Shown here piece after piece: positions 24,655 to 36,000 of a stretch of DNA of 41,135 nucleotides; the first letter of the stretch is position 1, and the number at the start of each line of letters is the position of its first letter. The notes under the pieces are model-generated. The model ran no database searches. It was not told the DNA's origin and worked only from the letters and a program-made list of their open reading frames with translations. Origin of the DNA: Zygnema cylindricum (taxonomy: Eukaryota; Streptophyta; Zygnematophyceae; Zygnematales; Zygnemataceae). The translations under genes were made by a program, and so were the position numbers. The stretch is taken from positions 146,918-188,052 of the forward strand of contig JBBHKE010001791.1 in NCBI GenBank assembly GCA_037447655.1, read 5' to 3'.

Positions 24655-25405
24655 GGGTCTTCTCGACAACGCATCCTCGGGGTTCGTCTTGCCAGGCTTG
24701 TACTCAATAGCTACCTCCGGCCAGAAGGTTAGAAGAAACGTCATCCATCGTACTTGTTTCTTTGACAACTTCGGCTGAGTCTAGATTTACTGTAGGGCAT
24801 GGTGATCAGTGATGACCGTGATCTGCTTCCCTTGAACGTAACATTTCCAAACTTACAACGCAATAAATTACGGCAGTCTCTTTTACATGAGTGGCCCAAT
24901 TAAGCTCCGCTGCCTTTGGCTTTCGGCTATCGTAGGCGATGGGTTGTAGACCTTTTCTTTGATCGTGCATAAAGATTACTCAAATCGTTGTATCGCTGGC
25001 GTCGGTAATTATCGTCCAAGGTAATTCTGGGTCGGGGACAGCTAACACAGGGGCGGTAACCAACCGCTCCTTTAGCGTGTCAAAGGCTGCCACTTGCGCC
25101 GATTTCCACTCGTAGGGCACGTCATTTTTAAGTAAGTACGTGAGCACTGCAGCAATTTTTGCGAAACCTTTGACAAAACGGCGATAATAGGAGCATAATC
25201 CAAGAAAGCTCCGTAACTCCGTAATGTTTGTTGGTTGCGGCCACTCCTTAACTGCCCGAGTTTTGTTCGGATCCACCGCGATCCCATCCCAGCTCACCAC
25301 GTGGCCCAAAAACTCAATTCTCTCCTTTAGAAAATCACATTTACTCCTTTTTGCGTATAGCTTATTCTCCAGAAGGACTTGTAGAACCGTCCGTAGGTGC
25401 TTCAT
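24655..25405 (-). pseudogene. Gypsy RT connection and RNase H domain
   Basis: The thumb/connection segment reads [20 protein letters not shown] and [20 protein letters not shown]. The RNase H region follows with [10 protein letters not shown] and then, after an in-frame stop at about 24981, GLQPIAYDSRKPKAAELNW, a segment containing further shifts, and VAIEYKPGKTNPEDALSRRP. The catalytic Asp of TDAS is present. A frame change near 25402 separates it from the RT fingers and palm. Confidence 0.85.
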
Positions 25406-25890
25406 ATGATCTCCGGCGTTTGGCTATACACCAAAAAATCGTCCAAAAAGACGATGACGAATGCGTCCAAATGTTGCCGAAAAATGGAATTCATCAAATG
25501 TATAAAAGTAGCCGGTGCGTTGGTCAATCCGAATGGCATAACCCAGAATTGGAATTGGCCATACCAAGTTCTAAATGCCGTCTTTTCCACATCTTCCTTG
25601 GTAATTCTGATTTGGTGATAGCCACTTCGCAGGTCTATCTTCAAAAAATATTTGGCACCTCGTAGTCGATCCAATAATTCATCTATCCTTGGTAGGGGGT
25701 GCGCATTTTTAACCGTTAGTTTGTTTAGCGCTCGGTAGTCCACACACATACGGAAACCTCCATCTTTCTTATTTACGAAGAGAACGGGGGCTCCATACGG
25801 TGACTTGCTCGGTTCAATTTTTCCGGCTTCGACCAACTCCGCAAGTTGTTTCTTGAGTTCGTCTAATTCGGTGTAACTCATCTTGAACAT
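25402..25890 (-). pseudogene. Gypsy reverse transcriptase fingers and palm
   Basis: It contains the family blocks [74 protein letters not shown] and the catalytic [12 protein letters not shown] box (LDD in place of the common IDD). A frame change at the 3' end (YSQTPEII, then stop) leads to the connection domain. The stop at about 25891 just upstream separates it from the protease-RT linker (25891-26145, ELVPGAVPPAN). Confidence 0.9.
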
Positions 25891-26622
25891 TCAATTAGCC
25901 GGGGGTACCGCTCCAGGAACAAGCTCTATCTTGTGGTCTACTTCGCGCTTCGGAGGTAATCCTTCCGGAAGCTTCGGGGGAAAGACATCACCATACTCCT
26001 CGAGAAGTTTTGTCACGGCTTCCGGGGCCTCTACGGAAGTCATTTTAGTGTCGTCACCTTCTTTTGAGTTGAAATCAGAATCTTTCTTCTTCCATTCTTT
26101 CGGAATCCCCTCCTTCGCCTCCTCGATAGGTTGGACGACTGCCATACAAATTAACTCCCCTTTCCAGAGTGCCCTCTTTAGCTATAAGGCCGAAAGTAGG
26201 CGTCCCTCTTCCGCTCCTTTACCAGCCGCTCCCATTTTTACCCCAAACTCTTCTTCACCTTTCTTCACTCTCATGTCGCCACTTCTCCAATCGATCGTCG
26301 AATTCCACTTCTGTAGCCACGGTTTTCCTAAGATTACCTCATGGTCTCCAAGGGGTAATACATGAAGAGTGTCATACCATTGGAACTTTCCAATTCCAAC
26401 ACGTAACCTCGGAGTACGATGAGTAATGCATAGAGAACTCCCGTATGCCAATTGTACTGACTGACGATCCTTTAGCACCACGAGAGGAAGTTTCAACTTC
26501 TTTATCGTCACCTCGTTCATGAAGTTTCCCGATGCACCAGAGTCTATCATGAAGCTAGCTCCGCTCACTCCGATTCGACCTTTGAATATTAAAGGGTCTC
26601 CTCCTTCACCATCTAACCTCAT
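25891..26622 (-). pseudogene. Gypsy aspartic protease and linker to RT
   Basis: The protease active site is FMIDSGASGNFMN, the DSGA form typical of Ty3/gypsy elements, followed by a hydrophobic VILGKPWLQKWN flap-side motif. A separate frame at 25891-26145 covers the acidic linker (LLEEYGDVFPPKLPEGLPPK) and REVDHKIELVPG immediately before RT. Frame changes isolate protease from both gag and the linker in this copy. Confidence 0.85.
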
Positions 26623-27461
26623 GACGTTGAGCTTCCCTTCTTAGAACCTATCTTTTTTGGGCATTCTCGGGCCATATGGTCTGGGGAACCGCATTGGAAG
26701 CATAAATCGTTTTGCTTCCTCCGTTGGAGCTCCTCGGGGGACAAGTCCTTGGTCTTCGTCTTGGTAGTCTTCTTCTTTTTCCGCAGCACGTTGACCACTT
26801 CCTTGTCCTCATCAATCGCACCGAGCTCCATGGGAGTTGGACCATCGTCTCGTCGACCTCCTTCGCTGCTGCTCGACCCATAATGGTAGGGTCTACGGAA
26901 GGTGAAGTCTACGGAATCGGTCCGTTCCACAAACTGAATGATTTATGAGAGACTAAGGGTCCTACTTTCCCTGGCAAGCCATTGCTCCACATCCCTCCGA
27001 ATGGAAACCTTAAGCCCCTTCATGTAACAATCCACGGCTTCATCCTCTGTCATCGAGGGTATCTGAACTTTACACTCTAAGAACCGCTGAGTGTACTCGA
27101 ACACCGAAGTTCGTTGCTTCAAAATCGCGATCTTATCCCTCGCAGCCTTAACCGTAATGACAGGTTGCCAAGAGTCACGGAGGAGTTGGATGAATAAAGC
27201 CCAAACAATCGGCGTCTCATCATTTTCCAGCATCGTCCTCCACCATGCTCCCGCTGCTCCTTTAAGAAGACCACCCGGGTAGTGAATCTTCTCACACTCT
27301 GATAGACTAGGAATTTTTTTGAGATAATTCGCAATAGGGAACAACCACGTGTCAAGGTTTTTGTGCCTGGCCGGATCAAATTCGTCGGGAAGTCTTAACT
27401 TCGGTCTCCTTAAGTCTCTCTCCGCACCTCCATGCGGTCCTTCACCAAGATAAGATTCCAA
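26619..27461 (-). pseudogene. Gypsy gag with CCHC zinc knuckle
   Basis: The capsid-like part contains PDEFDPARHKNLDTWLFPIA and AAGAWWRTMLEN, then FEYTQRFLECKVQIPSMTED. A TAA at 26943-26945 (after TLSLS) splits it from the nucleocapsid part, which holds a Lys-rich region and one zinc knuckle, CFQCGSPDHMARECP (CX2CX4HX4C). The frame then stops at 26619, and protease is in another frame. Confidence 0.88.
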
Positions 27462-27585
27462 GGTTGGGACGATGTTGCTCAGTTGCGCATTCTGTAATCT
27501 AACGTTTTCTAACTCCCGAAAAACTTACACTAACATTTCTGTGGTGGATACGCCGTGGTCGGCCATGCTGTCGAGTCACGAGGGA

Positions 27586-27600
27586 TGGCTCCGATACTAG
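27586..27600 (-). other. Primer-binding site of the gypsy element
   Basis: Directly after the 5' LTR on the element strand comes CTAGTATCGGAGCCATCCC. TAGTATCGGAGCC differs at two or three positions from TGGTATCAGAGCC, the usual complement of the initiator tRNA-Met 3' end in plant elements. Confidence 0.65.
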
Positions 27601-28067
27601 TGTAAAAGGGACAATGTGCACAACAATGCACAGCGGAAAACTCCAAGGATCTCTTGTGGCAACATCAAGGCACACAACATTTGCAGATAAAAGTTGCACT
27701 TTATTAACCAAGAGGAGATTACAATATGATGCGCTCACTGCGAAGGTCTACTCAAAGAGCTTACTGCTGACTAAGTCTACTCCCCTATATAAACAATTCA
27801 TCCACTAGTCGACCCAGTACTTTACAACTGTACACGTAGACCTTCATGGCCAACCTAGATCTATCCAAACTATCCTTCTAGAACTTTGCAGCTCGATCTA
27901 CATTTTGCGGCGTTGTTATGCTGCTACGCTGCGTTGCTATATTATGCTGCTAAGTTGCTACGTTGCTCTGCTGCGCTACCCTGGCGTCGCAGTTGCGCTG
28001 CTCTGAAACCCCGACTACAACAGCTTCACTTCCACAATATAGTACACCTTTCTGTAACCCTGTTACA
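27601..28067 (-). repeat. 5' LTR of the gypsy element
   Basis: 467 bases, TGTAAAAGGGAC...CCCTGTTACA on the plus strand. On the element strand it has a TATA-like TTTATATAGGGG near 27785 and AATAAA at 27700-27705. It is the partner of 19908-20375. Confidence 0.93.
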
Positions 28068-28757
28068 TCTAGTGTCTCTATATGTTTATTTGAAATTGTT
28101 ACTTAAGTTTGTGACGATTGTATACGTCGACAATACCCGTGATGGTTGTCACCGTGTACAATCTGTCTTTGCCGCACCGGATTTTTTAAAAAAAAATTGA
28201 AGTGTCGCAAAACACATCGTACTTTTTTAAACGATTTCGCATGTCGCATGTGTTTGCGTGACATTGTAGACGTGTAGCCTTGCAGACGTGGCTGTACGAC
28301 ATGCCCTTGCGCTAACCTCTCTTGTCCCACCGCCATGACCTCGGAAATTTTTAACCTTGGCAAATTTTTCACCTTTGCGTGAAACTACACTGCAGCATCG
28401 AGACCCCTGCAACAAAAAACCGTACAAGGTGCATGGGGACAAAAATCAAAAACCCTGTATTTTTTTCTTTTGTCAAAAATAATCGAAAACTTTTCACACG
28501 TGGGAATATGTTTTCCTATTGGTGTAAACGGTTTTTCTTTACAAATTGTCCATGTTGTTTATGATAAATTTGAAGATGACGTGACAGTGGGTGGAAAAAA
28601 CACAAGACGACAAATTTTCGTAGATTTTAAGTTTGAGAATGCCGCAAATTGTAATTTATAAATTTACGATTTCTTCGTACGGTCGTAGCTTAGGCAGTAC
28701 CGCGCTAAGTCATACAGGAAAACGACAGAATATAACCCGAACCTAGCCATATGGCGC
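28068..28757. other. Right inner segment between gypsy and hAT arm
   Basis: About 690 bases that do not align by eye with the matching inner side of the left arm. No frame is convincing. It may be the remaining 5' part of the right hAT element or its original surroundings. Confidence 0.4.
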
Positions 28758-29337
28758 CGCACCCTAAATCAAAAAATTAAATTGCTATTTCAGTTAGAGA
28801 AACTTGACCACAATTCAAACAAAACCTAGTCATACACCAAAATAGAGAAAGGCATTCTCGCTTCTCTTAAAACTATAACCAAAACGAACTTCAAAAACAA
28901 AAAAATAGTGAAATTGCTAAGTATTACCTAGTGAAAGAAAGTAGTGCCACTTCAAGTTGTTGGAAAAAAATTGAACATGGGTATAAAACTAAAACATCAA
29001 ACAAATACAGAGTGAAGGGGGAGGTTTTGTGGCGTGTAATACATGTTTCTTACATTATCAATACAAGTCAACAAACGGTACTTCAACAATTAACACTCAC
29101 ACATGTTTAGCTTTGGTCGACACGGATTGTTCGAGAGGACTTCTTTGCTAGTTTCTTTCAAAAACGCAAGTGAAAACGAGTGACCGAAAAAAAATGCAAA
29201 AATGGAAGCGTTGATGTGTTGCGACTTGCGAGGACCTTCGACCATTTTAAGTTGGTTTCCCCGATTTTTTTGGTGAGAGCGATGACAAAAATTAGGTTTA
29301 TATTACCACTGACAAAAAAACGCCAGTTAGTGACGAA

Positions 29338-29613
29338 TTGAAAGTTTATTTTGATTTAAAGTTAACAAACGAGGAAAGATTGAACTTTAACATACTTGAA
29401 TGGTGGAAAAAAAAAATAGATGTACGTGCGAAAAAAAGAGGATTTCATATTCTAGCCGGTGTTGCTAGATCTATTCTAGCTATTCAGGCTTCTAGTTCCA
29501 TGTCTGAATGCAATTTTTTTGGATGCGCGAACACAATAACAAACAAGAGGAGCTCACTAGCGCCTTCAATAATTAGTGATCTTTTGCTTGTTAGATCCAA
29601 CCGAAATATATAA
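29338..29613 (+). pseudogene. hAT transposase C-terminal dimerisation region
   Basis: An open stretch of about 90 codons: NFNILEWWKKKIDV, then GFHILAGVARSILAIQASSS, MSECNFFGCANTITNKRSSL and IISDLLLVRSN, stop at TAA. This is the conserved hAT dimerisation segment that ends these transposases. The N-terminal BED finger and catalytic core are missing nearby, so it is a fragment. It lacks the stop and frameshift seen in the left-arm copy. Confidence 0.78.
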
Positions 29614-29671
29614 AATGCATAATTTTTTGTTTTATTTTGTTTTCTTATTATTGTTTTTTTGTTAGTATTAG

Positions 29672-29673
<2 letters not shown>

Positions 29674-29711
<38 letters not shown>
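29674..29711. repeat. (TA)n microsatellite
   Basis: About 38 bases of uninterrupted TA repeat following the hAT fragment. The corresponding place in the left arm (about 17246-17260) has a shorter TA run, so the repeat has changed length since the two copies separated. Confidence 0.9.
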
Positions 29712-29714
<3 letters not shown>

Positions 29715-30171
29715 TGTTTTTTTTTTTTTGTATTCACAATTTTCTAGTGTTGTTTTGTAGAAGCGGATGCTTATGTTATGGGAATTACCAAAATTTGTAT
29801 TTTACCACATTTTAGATTCATAGATTTTGTGTAATTTTTAACTTTGAGGTTGAGATTTTGTATAACTGAGTCGAAAACAGGATGACGTTGTGATTTGATT
29901 ATTTTTATATTTGATACTACAAATCATTTTTTGGATTTTATGCTTATTAATTAAAGACGTGGACTATAACCTACTACGTCTACCATGTCTCCTTGCATTA
30001 AATAGTATTATAAATCATAACTTTCCATTAACACTACAATGCGAATCGTAAGTAGCGTTATTAACGCTAATTCCTTCACCACGAATTTTGACCCAAAAAA
30101 CCTTAAAAAGAGTAAATAACTCTAATTTTTTTTTTACATTATTTAAGGTATTTTTTGAATCAACGTTAACA

Positions 30172-30718
30172 ACTGTACACCGCGAATCGTCATTAGTGTC
30201 AATAACTCTAATTTGGGTTCTTAAAATTTTGATTTTTTTTCCTCAAATAGGATATATGATTTTAATTTTTCCTTGACGTTAAGGAAACATACAAAATAGT
30301 GTAAAGAACGAAAATAAAATAAGATCTAAATAGTGTGGTGAACGTTCGATGTCAGACCGTACATAATTGTACCTTTTCAAGTGAACATTTTACAAATAAT
30401 GAATTAAATCAGATGCGCACGTATATGAGCGTGCGCTAAAAAAACGTGATTAGTCAAACACGTAAATTAGTCTGACATGTACGGATATTTAAATTTCACG
30501 ACGGCGTACGATTCGTAATAATTTGTACGAATACATGTATTAATGTATATAATCGTACGACAAATATTCCATTTTTGCTTTTCCCAAATTAGCATTAACG
30601 CCGAAATTAGAGTACAGTTTTCTTTTGAAAAATTTCAAATTCTTAATTAGCATCAATTACGGTAAACTTTCTTCAATACTATTTAAACTTTGACACTAAT
30701 AACGATTCGCGTAGTATA
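30172..30718. repeat. MITE copy D within right hAT arm
   Basis: The ends are GTACACCGCGAATCGTCATT and AATAACGATTCGCGTAGTAT, with an internal TAAATAGTGTGG block at 30327 followed by ACCGTACATAATTGTACC. It has the same layout as copies B and C. A further related segment starts at 30729 (TAATAGTGTGGCTTAC) and pairs in inverted orientation with about 16250-16340. Confidence 0.6.
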
Positions 30719-31305
30719 GTACCATTTTTAATAGTGTGGCTTACAATCGGTGTTTGCCCGCGCAAAATTGTACCGTATTAACGAAAGAAAATACAAAAAA
30801 TGATTTAATGCATGCCGTTATGATGTAACTGCGTTTTCACAAACCGCGTAGTGCAAACGTCATAATAACTTAAAATTGTACGTTTGTCAGATTTTGTATG
30901 TGTACCTAAAAGATATTCAAAGCGGATAATTATTAAAGAGAGAAACCCAAATTAGAGTTATTGATAAAACTAGAGTAAAACTTTTTTTTGAAAAAACGAA
31001 AAAATCTAAACTAGCATAGATAACATTAATTACTTATTTGCGATGATTACGATTTGTTGTGTAATAAATGCTTACCGCAAAAAACAACGAGCGTTGTAAT
31101 TTTGTACTTTTCCGGTTACGGTCGGGTACGGTTAGTCGCGAGAAATCGAGTTTCGGTTAACTTTTGTTTTCGTAAACGGCGATCGGTTAACGGTTAACAA
31201 TTTTGGAGCGTGACATAACCCGGTCGGGCGTCGGTTACTCAGATTTTGAAAAAAAAAAAACGGTCGGTTTCGGTTATGTTTAAATTTTGACTTTTGCGAC
31301 CTCTG

Positions 31306-33045
31306 CCTTGTTTTGACTTCCCGATAATCGAATATTGATTTGATATATCGGAAATCCAAATATTCGATATTTCACCTATATATCGGTTTGATACCTTGGT
31401 TTGGTTTTTACGCCCCGTACCCCTTCCAGTGTCTTTATAGGTTTTCGGAGATTTTTTTAGGGTTATTTAGGTTTTTTTTGTTCTCATACCCCCGTTATAG
31501 AATGTCTTTATTGGTTTTCCGTGCATTTTCTGGTCCATTTTAGAAATAATTGGCCAAAAGGTGGGACAACACACAAGTTGCTCTTCGGACGATTAGGCAC
31601 TGTGCCATAAATTGAATCCCTTATGGCCCTAAATGAAGTATATTGACTAGTCCAATTTTAGTCCACCTCAGCTTTCTGAGCAGGACATTGTTTCCCTTCT
31701 AATCACCCCACTACCAATCAGCTTTACCAGTAGTAATAGGGTTCTCACGGAGGAAAGCCGGCAAACCACAGAAACCCCTGTTGACCGCCAGTACAAAGTA
31801 TGTCGCACATACTGTGATTGCTGGCATACCACGCTCTCACATTTTTTCACTGTGACAGCTGGAATGAGAAGCCCCACAGAGTATCACAAATTTAATATAT
31901 GTGAGTGATTACAGCAATTACTGCTCTCAAAGGGACTACATCGTCTACTGTTTGAAATAGTAGTGTTAGTGTTTATTATTTACTGAATACCACACTGTTG
32001 ACAGCCAGTAACAGCAGTTAATTTCGCTTTTATATGGACCTTTACCTCACATGCGTCGTACAGGCAACCAACAGCCATTACTTGAATTGCCAAATACATA
32101 CAAACGGCCAGCGTCCATTGCTTTAATTGCTGACAGTAATCACAGTGTTTTCGTCTCACAGCAAAACACTAGTATTTAAATTTTGACATCTGCTTTCCTT
32201 CGAGGGTACTAGGATTTCAATGAACAAAAACAGCCAAATCCATAATTATTTTCAATCAACATCAGAATACTACCAATTTAACAAATCGCCTGAAAACCAT
32301 TTAACACAGCATTTTTCTGTACAACACAGCCCCAAATGACCCCCATAGAGACAAATCAATAACTTTCCAGTACGCTTCTGAACCATCATCATTATCCATC
32401 ACTGGATCTTATATTGTCGACGAGGAAGCCCGATTGAGCTTACAGGAGACTGAAAACAATGAAGTAGATGATATAACATGGGAGACTAGATACAAGGAAT
32501 ACATGATAAAATTATGTCCCAAATACAGACCAGTAGGACCATATTCTCACCAAAAACCGACCAACTACTAGACTAACAACTACACATAGATGAGAAACTG
32601 TACAAGAAGCTTTACCATATTGAACTACTGAAATTTAAACAGTTCAAAAACTATGGCGCAGAAAAGAAAAGAACATATAGTATTTGATCATTCATTGGTA
32701 TCAAATGCCAAACAACCGCACCAACAAACTGCACCATAGAAAACCTTTCCATATGTCCTGGGTTCTGAAAATGTAAACATTGTTTTCCCATTGAAACTCT
32801 TGTATGAACATTTGAGGAATGATACGGCCGGTCTATTCCGTACTTGCATACCTCCCTCCAACCGTATCTAAATACTTGTCCAATATATGTACAGCAAATT
32901 ATCGCGAACAAGTCTCAGACCAACCGAATCCCAAACATAGGAGCTCCGAATGGAAAAGGCAAAGGTTCTTTCAAAGACCAGTAACGTCTGAAAGTCTGAA
33001 AGCTCCGATGAGAAGAACAAAAGGGGGCTCTTTTAGCAGCCCAAG
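31306..33045. other. Region downstream of the R3H-like gene
   Basis: Apart from the open frame at 32305-32571 I see no gene. Around 31690-32180 the sequence repeats short blocks such as GCCATTACTTGAATTGCC and TTGCTTTAATTGCTGACAGT, resembling a decayed repeat. It also includes the 3' UTR of the gene on the minus strand. Confidence 0.45.
32305..32571 (+). other. Open stop-to-stop frame of 89 codons, unknown
   Basis: The frame has no ATG at its head and reads KSITFQYASEPSSLSITGSY, IVDEEARLSLQETENNEVDD and WETRYKEYMIKLCPKYRPVG before TAG at 32569-32571. Composition looks protein-like (balanced charged residues, few low-complexity runs), unlike the AT-rich surroundings. It could be an exon or a transposon-derived fragment. 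I do not recognise the family. Confidence 0.35.
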
Positions 33046-36000
33046 TTATGCCCACGCTGGTTGTACTTCCCTCGTATCCGACAATATGTCGGCCAATCGC
33101 ACGGCAGGTTCACTTTTTTCCGCAGAACCAGATATTGGAACCCGTCTACGAACCGCCATAACACAACCGGAGGACATGTTGTCTCCCATGGCCATTTCGT
33201 GAAGAGTGAGAGCGACAAATCCATGAAACTGTGGGAGAGAACACATACAAGTGAAAAAGTGTAAGCGCAAGTTGAAGTGTAAATGTGACTGTTTATGTAA
33301 TCAAACCACCAGCAGGCGTTTGAACAAGGCTGAGACAAGAATGAAATGGAAACGTTTTCGTTAAGAAAGGAGCATTAACTGCTAAAGAAAAAGAAAAAGA
33401 AATTCCACCATTGGTTATAATTGTTTACAAACAATGGCTGTCATGACACTCGCGTGTTCACTGCCAGTGTACAAAATATCACTTCAACAAAATACCAATA
33501 GAACAAATGCTAGGAATGTCTGAGTTTTACAAACAAATAAGTCAAAAATGACAAATGGTCCCCTTGAAAAGTGTTTAAATATTGCCTTCAGGCGACTGAA
33601 CATGAATCAAAGATAAATGTTTCATGCACACCATGGTATCCACAGATGTAAACAATAGAATTGAAATTAGTATAATGACGAGGATAAAATGCTGGTCTTC
33701 TTACAACATGATGACATGACATGACATGAGCCATGATGACAGATGATCAAGGTATTTCTTTAGTTTTTTGGCCAGAATTCATGGCTAAGGCATAGGGTTC
33801 ATGGGATCAACATAGAAAAAAACACAGAAATACCTGGCAAAGACCATGCAGGAGCATCCGTTCAAAAGCGGTGTCGAGAGGAATTTGTATCTCCTCCTGT
33901 TCTATGACTTCATTGTCCACTTTCTGCTGGAAATCTATCAGCTTATCCTGTACATGCAGCAAATGATAAGAATTCCAGTTTTCGAGAGTACAGTTCACAG
34001 CCATTCCTTCATCAACACACCAGATTCCTAAAGAGTCTGGAGGTTAACAAAGAGAGCATTACTTTCCATAGTACAGAAAATTAACTGGTCCAGACAGCAA
34101 AATCGGCAAATCAGTAAAACAAAATGGAAAAGGAAATACATGCTCGCTCTAAGACTGACACACTAAACTCTTCTCAATGATGCAAAGGTGATTCCCGCTT
34201 CCATTAAGACAGGAAACAATTGAATTCCTCCAATTACAACTACAGTGCCTCGCACGACAACATGGGAAATCCAATGCTCAAGCTAAAATATGCCTGAAGC
34301 ACATTCCTGCTTGAAGAATTCTGTGCATAATATGGATGCAAAACTTAGTCGTTTTTAAGAATCGTTTGAGCGATGAATATATTAACCCAATTAGAAAGGC
34401 TAACACTCTAGAATGCATCAACAGAAAAAAAAAAAAAAACAGTTTTGTTGCTTACCTCAAGCTCTCTCACTAAAGACCACCCAACAGTTCTGCGAAGGGC
34501 ACACCGAGCACTGCGATCGACAGATTGCCAGGCAGTCACAGCCGCTGACTTTGGAAGAGGAAATATTTTAGCGCGAGAGAGGAGTTTGTCCTGCAATTCT
34601 CTCAAAGGAAAACTTAAAATTTGGCCAAACATGTGATACTATCTGCCATCTCGTAGGTACCTCCAAAGGATGAAGCTTGAACATAGTACCGTGTATCTGT
34701 AGCCTCTTACCATTGATCGATATGAACCTTTTTTCGACTTACAGATAAACCATACATTGGTTCGCAAACCAACAAATGAATATCGCGAGAATTGACCCTT
34801 TACTTTTAAGGGTCTTTGGGTTTCATTGTTTTTCATTTTTTTATTTTATGTGCACTCGTACTCCTTCCACATTGTGTCACCAAGTTGCAACACATCGCCA
34901 CACTCTGTCATGACTCATCGCGACTGAATGCAATGAAATTTCTGAGGTCATTTTTGCCTCAAGAAACCCCGTTGTCACATTGGCGTTCAGTGGGACATGT
35001 TTGTGGTCAAATTCACTTCAAGAGGGAATTTCTGTGGTCATATTCGTATCAAGAGAAATTCATTCTTGGATCTGATTGGCCATATCCCTTTCCAATTTTG
35101 CGAAGGCGCAAAAAAGACTAAAAAAATACTCCTTAAATCCTACCCAAAAGAAGGTCAATCAGAGAGGCAGGATTCACTCCTCAAAATCGCCATGGAAAAA
35201 TTCTGCTTTTTTTATGCCTAGGCCGGAATGAGGTACTGTATTTTTGTGCTAGAAAGTATTGGTGGGATAGCGATACACGACATTGCATACTCCGTATACA
35301 GAAATACACCCCCTTGCCTTCTGATAATCAACAACATCAATTTTTGGAAATATAGCATGGGAGACTCTACTTGAACATGATTAACCATTGTTTGCATGAC
35401 CTTTTCCAAGTCGGTTCTTTTAAGTATTTAATTTAGCATCTAAGTCAAATAAAAGGAGGGATATCGCAAAATACAGCAGAAAATGTTTAGCATAACTGCC
35501 ATTTCCAGGAAATTTCTTCTGTATGAATTTCTGCAAATCTACCTGTTTGTCCATGTCCACACTGTTCCGGAACGGTTCCCACGCAGACACATCTGTGACC
35601 ATTCCATAGTCGAAGTCAACAGCTGTAACCTTCTCCAATACTGTTGCTTCTGTTTTTTCACCTGAAAATCCAAAATAAACAATAAGCTGTCAGAACATAC
35701 ACCAGAAATCGTTATTAACAAGCTCACTCGGATTTTATTGCATCTCTCCCAACCAAGACCTGCATGAGACAGACTAACAAGAATAACCAGGTATACAGGC
35801 GAAATACATCTCTCGTTGGTCCCTCATTCTACATCCTTGTCAATTAATCTTGGACATAAGCCTCGAGAAACAACCATCTATTCCATTCCTCCCTAACCTA
35901 ACTCCATCCACTGTAACGGTACATCCCTGATTCTCAAGTAACCAAAGGCAGCAGCAGTGGTAAAAAAATCTCATGAAGCTACAAAAAGACATACCCCATG

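Larger units (their letters stand above)
19908..28067 (-). mobile_element. Ty3/gypsy chromovirus LTR retrotransposon, decayed, minus strand
   Basis: An 8,160 bp element bounded by two LTRs of 467-468 bases that begin TGTAAAAG and end GTTACA on the plus strand. In minus-strand order it carries a primer-binding site, gag, CCHC zinc knuckle, aspartic protease, reverse transcriptase, RNase H, a roughly 0.9 kb insertion, integrase with GPF/Y module, chromodomain, a long tail, a further reading frame and a polypurine tract. RT-RNaseH before integrase plus a chromodomain defines a chromovirus. Stops and frameshifts occur through gag and pol, so this copy cannot encode a full polyprotein. I count by eye about 40-45 differences between the LTRs (about 9 percent), so insertion is old. 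No 5-base target duplication flanks it. Confidence 0.93.
28758..31305 (+). mobile_element. hAT-type DNA transposon remnant, right arm of inverted pair
   Basis: Reverse-complement partner of 15160-18190, from AAATTGCTATTT...GACCACAATTCAAACAAAA at about 28780 to the terminus GACTTTTGCGACCTCTG at 31289-31305. Its transposase end (29338-29613) is on the plus strand, so both arms point outward from the centre. It lacks the direct-duplicate block found at 15371-16135 in the left arm. Confidence 0.7.
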
